22,725 nt of DNA from Cruorifilaria tuberocauda (Eukaryota; Nematoda; Chromadorea; Rhabditida; Onchocercidae): NCBI GenBank assembly GCA_013365365.1, contig JABVXU010000744.1:1-22725 (forward strand). The letters run 5' to 3'. A program made the translations under genes and the position numbers. Shown here one piece after another: positions 1-12,400 of this stretch. Within the stretch, counting starts at the first letter, position 1; the number at the start of each line of letters is the position of its first letter. Below the pieces are notes generated by a model. It did no database searches, was not told where the DNA came from, and saw only the letters and a program-made list of their open reading frames with translations.

Positions 1-825
1 GTGATAACAGATAAGTAACAAACGAATAAAAATGCAAAGCAAGTTGTTTATGATTGAAGAAAAAGAAAGTTGATTAAATATATGAATAGAGGAAAATTAT
101 CCATTCAGAAAAGAAATGAAAATGAAAGATAAAGCAAAAGATATCAGATTATGCAATCTATCAATAAATAATATAAAATTGAAAATGTCGAACATTATAT
201 GAAAATAGTTTATAACAATACTTATCATTTATAATTTGATCAGTGCTGTCAATATCGTATTACTGTTAGAAATATCACGCACATCTCTTATCAACCAATC
301 TATCATTCAAACATCTTATCAATAGCATACTGATATCGTTAGTAACAGTAAAAAGAGAAACAATTTTGGTGCATCAAGAATCACTCGAAATTGTTTGAAA
401 GAATTGAAAGGAATCATTTTTCCATTCAAGAAATGAATGGAACGGCAATTAATTGTTTTTCTTTTAACTGAAATGACAAAAAAAGTGATCTTTGAATCGA
501 AGCGGTAATTAAAATTAAATGAATAATATTTTCATGATTTTTTTTTGTAAGGAATTTTTCATAATTTTAATACGAAAAAAAGAATCAATCGTCCAGCCAA
601 TTTTAATTCTCGATAATTAATTTAATTTTTTATCATCAAAAGTTAGTTGAATTGTAGTAAGTAGCAAAAACAAATTCTACCTCATCTTATCATTTAACTT
701 AACCTAACTTATATTCCTCTTCAAATTCTGTTTATCAACTTTCACCGTTTCGCCAATTGATATCAATAAAAAATTATTATTTTTATTTAAATACAAAGGA
801 AAATCGACTGCTTCTTCTCAGCTTA

Positions 826-850
826 CTTATCACTTATCATTTATCACTTA
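826..850. repeat. Heptad repeat TTATCAC/T with three GATA sites
   Basis: Three successive 7-bp units (TTATCAC, TTATCAT, TTATCAC) are followed by a decayed fourth. Each contains TTATC, the complement of GATAA, so on the minus strand this is a regularly spaced triple GATA-factor-like site. It may be simple sequence only. Confidence 0.5.
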
Positions 851-1418
851 TTTTTTTTCTGTCATTTATTGGCTCACTCTTTGTGGAAACTTTGTAATCG
901 AAAATTTCATCGTGAAAAATCATGAGAAATCAATATGCCAATAATATTAGGAAAAATTGAGAGAAAAAAACGATGAAAAAGAAAAAAAGGCCAGAAATTA
1001 TAGGCATCTTTGATGGATTAAAATATGCAATTGACAGGAAATCAAATACGAAAAAGCTTCTTCATTCAAGCATTGATAGCTGCTAATTAACACTAAAGGA
1101 TGAAGCTTCATCTAATAAATCTTGCTTTCGCCATTTTTCAAATATATCTAATCATTTTCATAATATTTCATGATTGTATATTCATTTATCAGTAATTATT
1201 ATTTGTTGCTAAATATTATCACCATTTTTTTTCATTCATTATAAAATGTATTAAATTCTTTCATGATTTTTTTTCTTATCAATGTATTATGTTTGATAAT
1301 GCTGCAAATGTTATTTATGAATTTTAATCTTCGAGATTTTTATTCCTTGAAAATTTAAGCTGAGTTTATTCTTTTTTAACCTAATTAATTTATAGAAATA
1401 TTTAAATATCGAGGTATT

Positions 1419-1466
1419 CAATTAAATAAGTAAAGTAAACTTCAATTAAATAAGTATAGTAAGCTT
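1419..1466. repeat. Two-copy tandem repeat, 24-bp unit
   Basis: Two adjacent 24-bp copies begin CAATTAAATAAGTA and differ at only two positions (1419-1442 and 1443-1466). They lie in non-coding DNA with no associated gene. Confidence 0.8.
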
Positions 1467-1949
1467 TTTCAAAATTTTAAGAGCACAAATTTAGGTATAT
1501 TTGATGAAGTAATGGATGAAAATTTATCAACTCATCTAAATTCACAAATTAAAATGGCTTACAAAAAAAAGAAAATCAAAAGTAATAAAAAATCGATATA
1601 GAAATGACTTTTACTACTGTATGAGAGATCATATGAACAAGAAAAAAACAAATGCTAAAAGAGAAATGGGAAATGCGAATGAAATAGTTGAAAAGGTTAA
1701 AGGTGATCTAGTTATCCCAATCATTTAAATATTCATTTCAAATAATTAATCGTAATTTTAGCAAAATTACGAGAAGACTTTAGAAATGCTTCAAGATGGA
1801 AAACAATATTTGCACTTACGGTATTGAAAGAGGGAGGAGATGGAAGACCAAATAAAACTTTATACCATTAGAATCGTTAAGTACAGCAGTAACTTACTTA
1901 TGCTATAATGCTAAATGAAAGAATTAGATTGAAAAGCTCTTATTATGAT

Positions 1950-1977
1950 GAAGAAAAAGAAGAAGAAGAAGAAGAAG
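1950..1977. repeat. (GAA)n microsatellite
   Basis: A GAA triplet run with six perfect units at 1959-1976, preceded by a less regular A/G stretch. It is flanked by stops and lies in non-coding DNA. Confidence 0.85.
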
Positions 1978-2620
1978 TAACTGAAAACCGAAAGCTTTTG
2001 CAAAGTTAGCAAAAATAAACAATCCAATTGAGAAGTAAAATAAGCTTCATAATATTCTCAGTAAACAAAAATGCATATGAAAGCATCATCAATTTGAAGA
2101 GCTAATAAAAGATTTCAAGCTATAGGCAGCAAAAAAAAGAAAAATTTTATCAGTTGGAAAAAGATACTTCATTAATTAAAAATATTAATTAACAAGGAGA
2201 AAATATAAACAAAAAGAAAGAGAAAAAAAGGAAATAATAGTAAGATGAGTATAAGTTAAAAGTTAATAGTAAAAAAGAAATAAAATTATTAATTAATCAA
2301 ATATTCAAATTAACACTTATCTAGTATCAATGATAAAAAAAGTTTATGCATCAGTTGATATTGTATAAAGCCATGTTGAATAACTTCATTGATAACAAAG
2401 GAATAGTTGTATTGAATAACTTTGTTTAACACTTTGTTGGATTTTAACAAACTGAATTGATTAAATTAGTACGATAAAATAAGTTAGCAAAAAGGAATTA
2501 TAGCAAATATAAATTTTAGCCAATTGAGAAATATTTCATATATATTAATGATATGAATCGTTTAAACTAAAATGATTATTTGTTTATATGAATGATATTC
2601 AATATCAAAAGCACCGAAAT

Positions 2621-2765
2621 ATTCGATAATTAATATTAATAATGACAATATTCTGATATTCGATAATTAATATTAATAATGACAATATTCTGATATTCGA
2701 TAATTAATATTAATAATGACAATATTCTGATATTCGATAATTAATATTAATAATGACAATATTCT
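2621..2765. repeat. 37-bp tandem repeat, about 4 copies
   Basis: Copies start at 2621, 2658, 2695 and 2732, giving an exact period of 37 bp. Each begins ATTCGATAATTAATATTAAT and ends near GACAATATTCTGAT. The copies look identical apart from the truncated last one, so the array is young or homogenised. The unit contains the palindromic stretch TTAATATTAA. Confidence 0.92.
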
Positions 2766-4254
2766 CCAATGAATAATTGTTATCAAAGAAGATTGTAGAA
2801 GGTAGCTTTAAAAGTAGCAGGTAATTTGACTTTTAACGTATTTTAAAGTGCTAATTTTAGCAGGTAATATGAAAATAAATTTTGATCAAAAAGTATGAAA
2901 TTGTCTGTATGATCGATAAACATTTCAATTCTTTTTCTATTTATTCTTATCCTATTTTTCTATTATAATTTTATTTGTTTAATTGTTCAGTTTATTACTT
3001 TAACCTTCATATACAACCTTGTCATTTGAGATATTTACTTTTCACCAGTAAAGTATTATAATTCCAACAAATGGTGATTTCATCAAGAAACTTCAATGTC
3101 ATCAAGAAATTGTCATTAAAAAGTGAGCAAGTTCTTAACCAAAATTGAATACCCTTTATGACCATAGAGAAATTGATTTCATCTTTAAATATTTTACACT
3201 AGCCAAACGTCAACCAATTTACTGCCCTTTCAAGTACCATTATTAATCATGAAAAGTGAAATACAACAAAGATAAAACTCTAATTGATGGTAATCTACTG
3301 CATATTTTATAAAACCGTTGTTTTTTTTGTTTTTCACTGATACCGATAATTTTCCTTCTCTGAAACCAATTTTGTTCAGATTAAAACCTTACACGTTCAA
3401 TTTCAAGTTCGTAAATACTGAAGTTAACGACTATTTTAAAGAAATAACAATTTCCATTTCTATGCAAAACAAAGAATCTTTCATTCTTTAATACTAACTG
3501 TGGTATATTTGTACAATATATCCTTCTCACTTTAAATAATTATAGATTAATTTTTACATCAACACACATAAAGTACACATGTATATCTATGTGTAAATAC
3601 AATTCGCTTATTCCTTAAATATATTTATAGAATAAATTAACATAAATTGACGCAGAATAGGATAGTAATATTCATAACGACAGATTAAAGAATTTGCTAA
3701 ATACCAATTTTACCCATGAAATTAATCCTTTTCGATACGATATAACTAATTTAGCCTTTTCCATTAATGAAATAAATTATTTACAATCTAATTTGCATAT
3801 TTATCGTAGAGTAGAAAATTGCAGCTATTTTGCTCACTATATTACGAACAAAGAACTAATCGGCAATTACTATGTGTTCATTATCGCTGTTCAATAAAAT
3901 GCGACAAGGTCGAAATAATCAAAAAAAAAAATCTCCAAACTATCAGCACGACAAAGCAAACACTTGAAGAGAAAACAAATTGTATGAAAATTCTATCACT
4001 TTACAGAGTTCTTTTTAACTTTTTTGTCAAACTACTTTATGACAGAAACAAGTGTTTTAGAGAAAGATTCTATCTAACGACTGCGATCAGTTACGACAGT
4101 ACATCTATTTTCAATTTCGTGTTAATTTTCTGTTCATTGATAGAAATATTCGAATAATTATAACCATCTATGACTGGTTTAAGAAATAATGATAAAATAC
4201 CAACCAAATCACAATAGACAGCGTTTCTTAATTGTGACTTTTATATTTCTCACT

Positions 4255-4260
4255 TTTATT
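4255..4260 (-). promoter_or_regulatory. Polyadenylation signal of the AIP-type gene
   Basis: AATAAA on the minus strand (TTTATT on plus) lies about 85 nt past the AIP stop codon, a normal distance for a compact nematode 3' UTR. Confidence 0.6.
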
Positions 4261-4344
4261 TAACGTTTAAAATGTTACCTAGTATAGGAAAGTAAGAGGA
4301 AAGCAAAAATTATGTGAAAATTTAAACAAAATTAAAAAAAGTGT

Positions 4345-7300
4345 TCAGTGAATATCTTTAAACATATGCTTATAAGTATTCTTGGCACTTTCTTCGCGCT
4401 CTTTTCTAAGCGACTGTATTCGTTCGAGCTCTACTTTTACCAAATTTACGCTACCCGGATATTGCCTCTGAAGCATTTTGAGATCATCTTCAGCCTAAAA
4501 TTAAGAGAAACAAAATATAGAACTGAAAAAATAAAATTCTTATTTGCCTCCCTAATTGGCATTTTGCATAAAATGGTGACATCAATTATGGTCTTCTGAT
4601 TTCAATTCCATCGAATTCTCACCATTAATTTTTGGTATAAATTCTAAAAAGGTGTAAATTTCGAAAAAATTACATGATTCGAAATGCTAAAATTTTAAGC
4701 TAATCTCTTTATTCCACCAATTGACAGAGAAAAAGTTCGCAGCATATCTCAGTATTTAATAATGAAATTGGAAACGACCTTTTCTAAATCCCAAACAGCG
4801 ATTCGTCCTTTCGCGCGCCTGTACAGTGCTTTTTCATTTAGCTCATCTCTTTTCAGTACTTCAGTTGCAGCATCGATAGCTTCATAATACTGCTTCCAAT
4901 TCAGGTAACAGAGAGAAAGATTTAAAAACAGAGGTATGTTCTGCAAATGAAAAGAAATAACCAAACATATCGCATATGTTTAAAAAAGCTTGATGTATAG
5001 TCCCAATATCAGTTATGTTAAAGATTTTCTTTGTCTTAAGTGATTTCCGTGAAGTAATTTAATATGTATGCTTTGTTAAATATCTCAGATCATTATTCTA
5101 AACACCGGAAATGATTAACATTACCGTCGGCTTTTCTATTATATGTTTAAGTCCTTTGTTATCACCCGTTTCTTTGTTCATTCAATGGTATCAGGCAACT
5201 ATCTATTTCATCATTTTCATGTATAAATAAGTTATTGTCTATTCGCTGTACAAGAGTGCTTATCAAGCACCGCCCAATTCGTATTGAAGCACCACTTTTG
5301 TCTTTTGTAAACCATTATCTCATCAACTAACCCAAGTTATACTCCGATAATTTACTATATTGTTAGGAATAAATGTCTCCATCAAATAATAAAATTTTCA
5401 CTGTATTTGACCGTAAAAACCAAAGCTTTCCAAACAGAACAAAACGTTCATAAAACCACAAAGCAGTATTTTCCCAGATATGTATAGTTCCAGATCAAAC
5501 ACTGCTACTAGTATATTCTACCACAAAATCCACGACATCCATAGAAACGATGGATTTAATAAGGCTATAAAAGAAAGTCCATCACTGCATGGAAGAGATA
5601 GGAAAACCTGCGTGAAGGAAACGACTTCGTTATGTGAAGTTAGAGTCAAAACTATATAAAATTGAAATAAACACAAATGCTGAAGCATTACAAATTTTTT
5701 TAAACCAAACTGGAAAATTTTATAAAATCACCTGCTTATCAAGATTAATCCATTCTGGATCACCTGGTTTTTCACGCAGTAGAAGAGTGTCTATGCGATT
5801 TAGAGCTTCTCTATATCTCAGTGAAGCATTCATATAGTCACCCTAAAATTAAAACTTTTTACGTTATAGAAAAAATTATATGTAACTTAAAAATTATATA
5901 ATACAATTATATCTTTAATAAATACTATAGGGTTCGAACGAATGCGTTTGAAAGATAACTATTTCATTAATCTTCCTAACCAAACTGGAGCTCTATCAGT
6001 TTTAAAACTATTCTGTAGTTAAATTTTCAAAAAAAAAACATTCAAAGCTTACTTTTTGCAAATATTCATTCCCGGTTTCTTTCAGTTTCGCAACACTTGC
6101 CAATTTTTCATCGGGTTCTAATTGCCAGCTATCTGGTTCGTAGTCTTCCGGTTGCAAAACGACCAACAGATGAAAGATGAATCGCAATGGTTGAGGGTTC
6201 TTGATCAGCTCATTCAAAACTTCATATTCCATTCTGAACAATTTGAATAGAAAACAACGGATGTTTAATCCCGACTCTGTACTCGAGAAGAGGCTAGGCT
6301 GGCCGTTGTAACCGTAAATTAAAGCAATAGGTACCTCAAACCAAGAAGAATAAAGATAAAAGAAATCTAAAAATACTTCAGTAAGTATTATATTCATAGC
6401 ATGAAGCAAAAATGTTTGTGGTATCCACAGCAATAGAATAATAGTAATAAGAAAGCTTAAAAACATAACATCCTGCATAAATTTAAGAACCTATTAATCC
6501 ATCGATCAAAAAAAATACAAACGCGAGATCGTTTGTTGCGGCGCAGTGTGCATGGTGATGGCTTTGTTTGCCCAGTTGCATGGAATCTTTCGATATATTC
6601 CGAAGTTTCTGTGAAACTGACGGATATGGATAGAGCTCACAAGCAGCTATATCAAACTGACTGATCTAAAATTGACTTTTCTAAAATTGAAATTGGTTTT
6701 ACGGATTGCATACAAGAAAAATGAAATAAATATTCTTTTACAAACAACAATCTATTGACTAGAAAAATTGAGATGTTATCAAACAAACAATTCAACGGAA
6801 TGCTTATTTCACTCTCAAAATTCTTGCATGATACGCTGATAGCTATCTTATATCAAATTTTAAATCTAAAATAAAAAATTTTATTCACCTTATTACAGTT
6901 AAAATTTTTTAAAAGCACAAGCAGATTCTTGTTCTAATCCAATGACCACTCACAATACCTGTTCACAAATCAAATATAGAAAAGAAGCAAAAAATTACTT
7001 CATCAACTAGCATCGTTTCTAAACATCGTTCAAATATTGGTAATTGAAACTTCTTTCCGAACACTAACTCCAGCGGTTTTCCGTAACCGTCTGGATATGG
7101 CTTTCGAGTGTTATCGATCGACTTATAGCTATCTCTGCAACATGAAGTCACCATATTATGATGAGATTATAGGAATATGAAATTTAGAAGTTTCTCACCT
7201 CGAATCTGGAAATCCTTCCTCATTTACATCCACCAGTGGTTTCAATGTCTCATAGTGAAATACTGCTTTGGTACCAGTTCGGAATTCTGGAATTTTTCCC

Positions 7301-7353
7301 CTCCCTGCATTCAGAACTTTCTTGAACGTTTTAATGCGTCCCGATGGCAACAT
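4345..7353 (-). CDS. AIP/XAP2-type FKBP-TPR co-chaperone
   Basis: Seven exons on the minus strand: 7353-7199, 7134-6999, 6665-6523, 6233-6053, 5842-5732, 4940-4779 and 4494-4345 (stop TGA). All splice phases agree, giving 345 aa against 330 in human AIP. Residues 1 to about 165 form the FKBP-like domain: [33 protein letters not shown] and [14 protein letters not shown] match the AIP subfamily block by block. Three TPRs lie at about 190-310. Residues K196, N200, N249, K279 and R283 sit where the carboxylate clamp that grips the Hsp90/Hsp70 EEVD tail is expected. A charged C-terminal helix (KHMFKDIH end) closes the protein. Known family role: cytoplasmic Hsp90 co-chaperone for client receptors such as AHR. 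The start is ATG at 7353, directly after TTATCGCAG, which looks like a splice or trans-splice acceptor. A further upstream coding exon is therefore possible. The exon 3 donor (GTTTGT) is the least certain junction. It was chosen because it restores phase and gives an AIP-like HC...NPQPL block. Confidence 0.93.
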
Positions 7354-7825
7354 CTGCGATAACTTGTATACATCACATCTGCAGTGCGTACGGTACAATA
7401 TATTATACATTTCTCAACAAAATTCATTCCTATATTTATTAGAAATCGAATTAGGATTTGAGATTATATATGCATGTTGGGTTTACTTATCAAAAGCAAC
7501 CAGTGTTACAACCATAAAATGATCACGATGAAATCAAAAACAATATAAATACTTGCATCGCGTCACATGTAAAAAGTCGAAAATGACTCACTCTATCGAA
7601 CTGTAACAGAAGAAAATTTTTACCACTATGTTAGCTGAGTCATTTCTATGCTAAACTTCACTTATCTGATCGGAATCATAAAGTAGCGTTTCACAATAAT
7701 TTCTGCGTTTAATGCTCTACATCATTCTAGATAGAAGAATTCAACTGTTGTATGATTTAAACAACCTTCAACAACTTTGGATTTGCCATTTAAGGAAAAA
7801 ATCTACTTCTCTGTTTCATAAATCT

Positions 7826-7859
7826 ACATTTAATTACATTTAATTTAATTTAATTTAAT
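7826..7859. repeat. (TTTAA)n microsatellite
   Basis: A short pentanucleotide run with about four to five perfect units at 7838-7859, plus a preceding imperfect copy. It is simple sequence in the intergenic region. Confidence 0.8.
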
Positions 7860-7926
7860 GTCTCACATTTGAACTCAACAAAATTACTTCAGAATAACAC
7901 TGATACTCATAACGTCATCTTTCACA

Positions 7927-8125
7927 CGCTATCCTCTCTACAGCGTTGCTACGGCAAATTGTTGAGCGGAAAATTTTGCGTCCGATCTTGTTACGGCCCG
8001 ATATGTTGCGTATCTAAATACAGCTCGTAATTGAATGCAATTTTAAAGCCTTTTTGATTTCGTGCGTGCGTGCGTACGTGACCGATACGTTTAATGATCT
8101 GTTACGAGAACGATTGCTTGCGTGT
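7927..8125. promoter_or_regulatory. CpG-dense patch in AT-rich DNA
   Basis: Roughly 20 CG dinucleotides occur in about 200 bp, including a GTGCGTGCGTGCGTACGTGA run at 8063-8082 and TACGG and CCGAT motifs, while the surrounding kilobases contain few. The patch sits 570-770 bp upstream of the AIP start and 1.3-1.5 kb upstream of the TOPORS start. It could be a promoter core or an unannotated 5' non-coding exon. No protein match was seen in any frame. Confidence 0.35.
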
Positions 8126-8386
8126 GATGTATCAGTTTAAATTAGAGAACTGTTTAAAATATCACTCAGATGTTTTGGTAATGATAAAATATGCTGAACG
8201 CAATCTCATTTGTTTTTGATTTTAGCAGTATGATTATTGAAATTCGTTACCGTTGTATTATATAGCAATTGAAATTAGTAGTAATATTAAAGTTTCATCG
8301 AAATGCAAACATGATTTTATGGTTTCGTATACGTTTTGACGTATCTTATAAATTAAATTAGATTTTTAGCAAGCAGTATGGTTTGT

Positions 8387-8453
8387 ATTTTTCTAATATT
8401 TCATAATTATAAGATTGGATTTTAGTCCTATGATTATGAAATATTAGAAAAAT
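8387..8453. repeat. Near-perfect inverted repeat (24-bp arms, 19-nt loop)
   Basis: The left arm 8387-8410 and right arm 8430-8453 are reverse complements with a single mismatch. As RNA from the plus strand, the stem could be extended outward by several A:U and G:U pairs to about 8378-8462. The size (about 67-85 nt) resembles a microRNA precursor or the core of a tiny palindromic element. There is no independent evidence for transcription. Confidence 0.75.
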
Positions 8454-9377
8454 ATGAATTGTTTGTAAACGTCTAACTTGTGATCTAGGATAAATTATCA
8501 TACTTTGCTCAAAATTTTCGAACTGAGCAACTGTCTTTGACAAACTGTCTTTGAATTCATCTATGTACTGAAAATGAATTCTGGTACTTATATATCTTAT
8601 AATGTTAGGACTTTAGGACTGAAACTGTGCTTGCTTTTAAATTAAGCGCGGATTTTTGCATGTAGAATAAGATAAACTCCTGCTTAATTATTCATAAAGA
8701 TTTGAATATAAATTATTGACTAAATTAATTTTATTGTTTGTTGGACTGTAAGTTCTTTTCTTCCTAATCTTGGTTTTTGTTGTTATGTTCAAAATAAAAT
8801 TTGAAATTTGAGATTATGTTTATTAATCAGTGCTTTGATATGTCAGATATATCCGATGGATTTTTTCAGTATATCAATTGTACAGCGAGTACAATGCTCG
8901 ATTTATTATACCTATGCCATTCATTCTTTCTTTTGCAGCTCTCAGTCATCGTAAATCATCCAAATATTCCTTTAGATCCAAAGTTATCATACAAAAGTGC
9001 TACACAAAAAACAACGATTATCTGCTTTATCTTCACAACAAAGTTTGTTCATTTATTTAATTATTTGATTTGGAATTATAATTTTACTTCTTTCCTTCTC
9101 TCTGAAAGATGATATTGGCAACCGTTAAATTTAAGCTCATCTCGAGAAATTCTCCAATAACGTTGTAAAGGTTTTGGAACTTTCGTCATTTCGTCTGAAA
9201 AGTATTATGAACAGTAAAAAACACGAATGGCTTTGTATCATTTTGGTTTAATGTTCTGAAAAATGCTTTGAGACGCTGCTTACCAATAGTTAAAGCAAAA
9301 TTCATCTTTCTGATAGTAACTTCATACTACTGAATTATTACCAATGAAATATCATAATTAGGCAGACTTAATCGTAC

Positions 9378-9393
9378 TTTTATCTGTTTTTAG
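9378..9393 (+). promoter_or_regulatory. Candidate trans-splice acceptor of the TOPORS gene
   Basis: A pyrimidine-rich stretch ends in TTTTTAG at 9393, 23 nt before the chosen ATG at 9417. This matches the usual nematode arrangement of a spliced-leader acceptor close to the start codon. It could equally be a cis-splice acceptor of a 5' UTR intron. Confidence 0.4.
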
Positions 9394-9416
9394 TTCTTTT
9401 TAAAGAATTGGCGGAA

Positions 9417-12400
9417 ATGAGTTCTGATGCAGCAAGCGATGCTAATATAAATAAAGCCGATAAATGCTCAATTTGTTTGGGGCTTCCTATGTTTGATGAA
9501 GCAAGTTTGGATGGCTGTTCACATAAATATTGTTATCCGTACGTCGTTTCTTATGCATTTATATTACCAGTGTTTATCTAAACTGTATGACTTTTCTCAT
9601 CTTAAGCGCTTCCTTGTTAATTATGAAGATAGGACTATGCAACATTTTTCATTATTCCAATATATGTTAGCCGTTGAAATTTCTGAGCAGGCTCAGCACT
9701 TCCAACTGACTTCAGTTTCAACTAAATTACAATAAAGATATGTGGGAAATCTTATCATTTTCTATTGCTATTTTAATAAAAAAGGAATTGTAGATATAGT
9801 GCCAATAGTTGGTTTTTCTTCATTTGAAATCCATTGTTTTGCAGATGTATAACGGAATGGATCAAATTACGGCCAATCTGTCCGATGTGTAAACGTCCAG
9901 TATCAAAAGTTATGCATCAGGTAAAAAAGGACAACGATGTTAAGACTACAGAAGAGTATGTTTCTTTCCAGCTTTTCATCTCGTACACTGCATGTTAAGA
10001 CACTACCATTGGCAACAGTTATAGTGAAATTCTGAAATAAATGATCATTTTATGAATTCTCAGCCCTCTGATCAGCCATATATATTTTGCTGATACGGTG
10101 TGCAGCTTGCTGATCGGTGAAAACCTCCCATAAATCTTTTTCTCTCTGATTGCTATCTGGTAGAAAGAAAATTATATTCTTTCATTTGTTAAGGTAAGAA
10201 TGCATCATTGAAGAGGAAATAGCTTTCGTATGATATCAAGAAGTTCTATCCTTAGACTTCTCTTTTTATTTCGAATTTTGGCTTGTAAATATATCAGTTT
10301 TTCATTTCTATAGAGTGACAGTAGAAATGATTCAACAGCAAGCGATAAGAGAAAGAATTGAAGCCGATTCTGCACGTCCGCTTATAAGAGAACGCTCTGA
10401 ATTAGTGCGTCGCATACGTCATCTTCAAAGACTTGTTCGTTTGCACGACCATGTGTTTAACGAGTGCGTTTTATTGTTTAAGACAATAACTTCATAAATG
10501 ACTTTTTAGTACATGCGCATGCATTTTTTTGTAGACTATGACATATAGATTAAATTTCTTTTACGACCTCACCTTGCTAAACTTTTCATTATTTAGCTAT
10601 GTAACGCAGTTTTGATCAATAGTTCTTTCATTCATTATGATGTTTGTTGGTTCAAAGTTATGTTCTCTAATTTAATCAGCGACCATCACTCATAAATTAT
10701 ATATTATATATTATTTAGAAGACATAGAACGGAAATGTTGGAAAGTAGCGGCCGTCGACATGAATATGTTGATAGAATTAATCGCTATCAGTTACTTTTA
10801 GACAATTGGGAACGACCAAGGTTTAATTTTTTAGTATATTTGAAGTTTTTAGATTTACAAACATTTACAGATGCATCGGCTTTTTTGTTTCCCGAAACTT
10901 TTTGTTAGCTTTTAGATTAAAGTTAACATTCTAATAACTTCGCACTTTTCAGGCTTCACGTCTTTCATTGTTTGATAATTATTATCTTTGGTAGTTATTA
11001 TCAAACTTTTGTTGAACTGAATGAGTGGAATTCTTGTGAAATTGCTAGTTACTGATTTATAATATTTAGCTCTTTGTTACATACAAATTTTGTTGTGGAA
11101 TGATTCAGAGGTGAAATAATATCCGACCCAGCATTTCGAATCTTAGTTTATGAACTTCGATTACAACGTGTAGCACTAGTTAATAATGCTAGTGCGGGAA
11201 TTCGTCGTAATAGTGTTTCACCGCAGTATTTTCGAGATAATGAAAGAAATGAGCGAGCGCGTATTTCTCAATTTGTTCGACGTGAGCTTAATGCTCTTTT
11301 TCCAGTAAGTGTTTATTGCATGATTTTGTTACCACGTTATTAACTGTAATCTGTTATTCCAGAACAGATGAAATAATGCAAATGAGGTAGAAAGGCTGGA
11401 AAAGGTAATAATTAGGAATCTGATCAAAGTAAATTAGCATGTATTATTCATTATCTTTGATTTTGATAGATTAGGCATATCTTCCTTATGATCCTTCTCT
11501 ATCATTTTAATGCAACTATAAAATTATTACTGCGAGCAGTTCGTATACACATACACAAGATTGTCCATTACTTATTATAACACGAACAAATTTTCCAGAG
11601 TATACAAAATTTGGAACGCATTGTTGAACTTGTATACGATTTAGCCAAGATCCATCAAATCATGTCGCCTCAATTCACTTCTTCTCTTCGTGAGGAATGT
11701 CCTATTTTAGTCAACTCTGTCGATCATTTTGTAGAACTACTGTATGAATTTGCTGTCAGTGGTCAGGAGATAACTCTGTTCGATCAAAATAGTGAATATA
11801 TCAGGTGTGTTATTTCATGATACCGGCTATAGTTTAATATACATATGATGATATTTTTCTAGAAATAAGGATCTTGTGGGAAAATATACCATTTTTCGAT
11901 AATTTTTTTGGAAACTTACTTCTTTTATTATAAAAAGAGTCCTAAATATATTTCAGTAGAATAGAATATAGGCGACGAGTAACAAATATGAATTTGATGC
12001 TCTTTGGAGGTAATGTCAATGGTGACACTATTGAAGTAAGTTTTTTATATTTAAAAATTTCGTGTATTCTGAGTAGTTTTAAACAGCGTGAACATCTCAT
12101 CAGTGTACAGTAGCAAAAGGTTTGAAAAAATTAAAGAAATTTCATCCATTCATTAATGAATGAAGATGTGATCCTATTGAGAAGTGAATAGAATCTCATT
12201 CGATCATATGATCAGTTGTAGAAAGCAAACGATTGTTTTGTAATAATGTAATCATGTTTATTTCAGATTGAACTGGGAAACCTGTATCCACATGATATAA
12301 ATCAGTAAGTTGCTATGATTCCATTTCTTTTAACTATTACTACTTAACAGTTTTTTGAAATTATTAGTGAAAAAGTAATATAACTATTACGCATCTTGCG

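Larger units (their letters stand above)
1..4254. other. AT-rich non-coding region with small repeats
   Basis: No gene could be supported here. The longest open frames (around 3694-4157) begin at non-ATG codons or overlap each other, have no recognisable motif, and carry the Phe/Tyr/Ile/Asn-rich composition expected from random AT-rich DNA. The stretch contains homopolymer runs, the small tandem repeats listed separately and scattered GATA-type hexamers (TTATCA/TGATAA). Small exons below detection by eye cannot be excluded. The downstream end of the minus-strand AIP gene forms its right border. Confidence 0.6.
7354..9416. promoter_or_regulatory. Head-to-head intergenic region (AIP / TOPORS), possible divergent promoter
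   Basis: About 2.06 kb separates the two start codons of the divergently oriented genes. It contains a (TTTAA)n run, a CpG-dense patch at 7927-8125 and a long hairpin at 8387-8453. Open frames here (for example 8801-9112) lack recognisable motifs or conserved composition. The region must hold the promoters of both genes, but whether one shared element is used is inference. Confidence 0.5.

Noticed and set aside
3694..4157. Overlapping open frames of 67 and 112 codons
   Set aside because: They overlap each other in different registers, one lacks an ATG start, and both have random AT-driven composition and no motif.
4348..4599. 83-codon frame on plus
   Set aside because: It lies opposite the last AIP exon, which encodes the conserved C-terminal helix on the minus strand.
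5930..5940. GGTTCGAAC word resembling a tRNA T-loop
   Set aside because: No acceptor, D or anticodon stems could be found around it; it lies in AIP intron 4.
7177..7522. Plus-strand frames of 61 and 84 codons
   Set aside because: They are antisense shadows of the first AIP exon.
8358..8543. 61-codon minus-strand frame
   Set aside because: It runs through the inverted repeat at 8387-8453 and has no protein-like features.
8801..9112. 103-codon plus-strand frame between the divergent genes
   Set aside because: It starts in AT-rich sequence, is Phe/Ile/Leu-rich, overlaps another frame and shows no motif.
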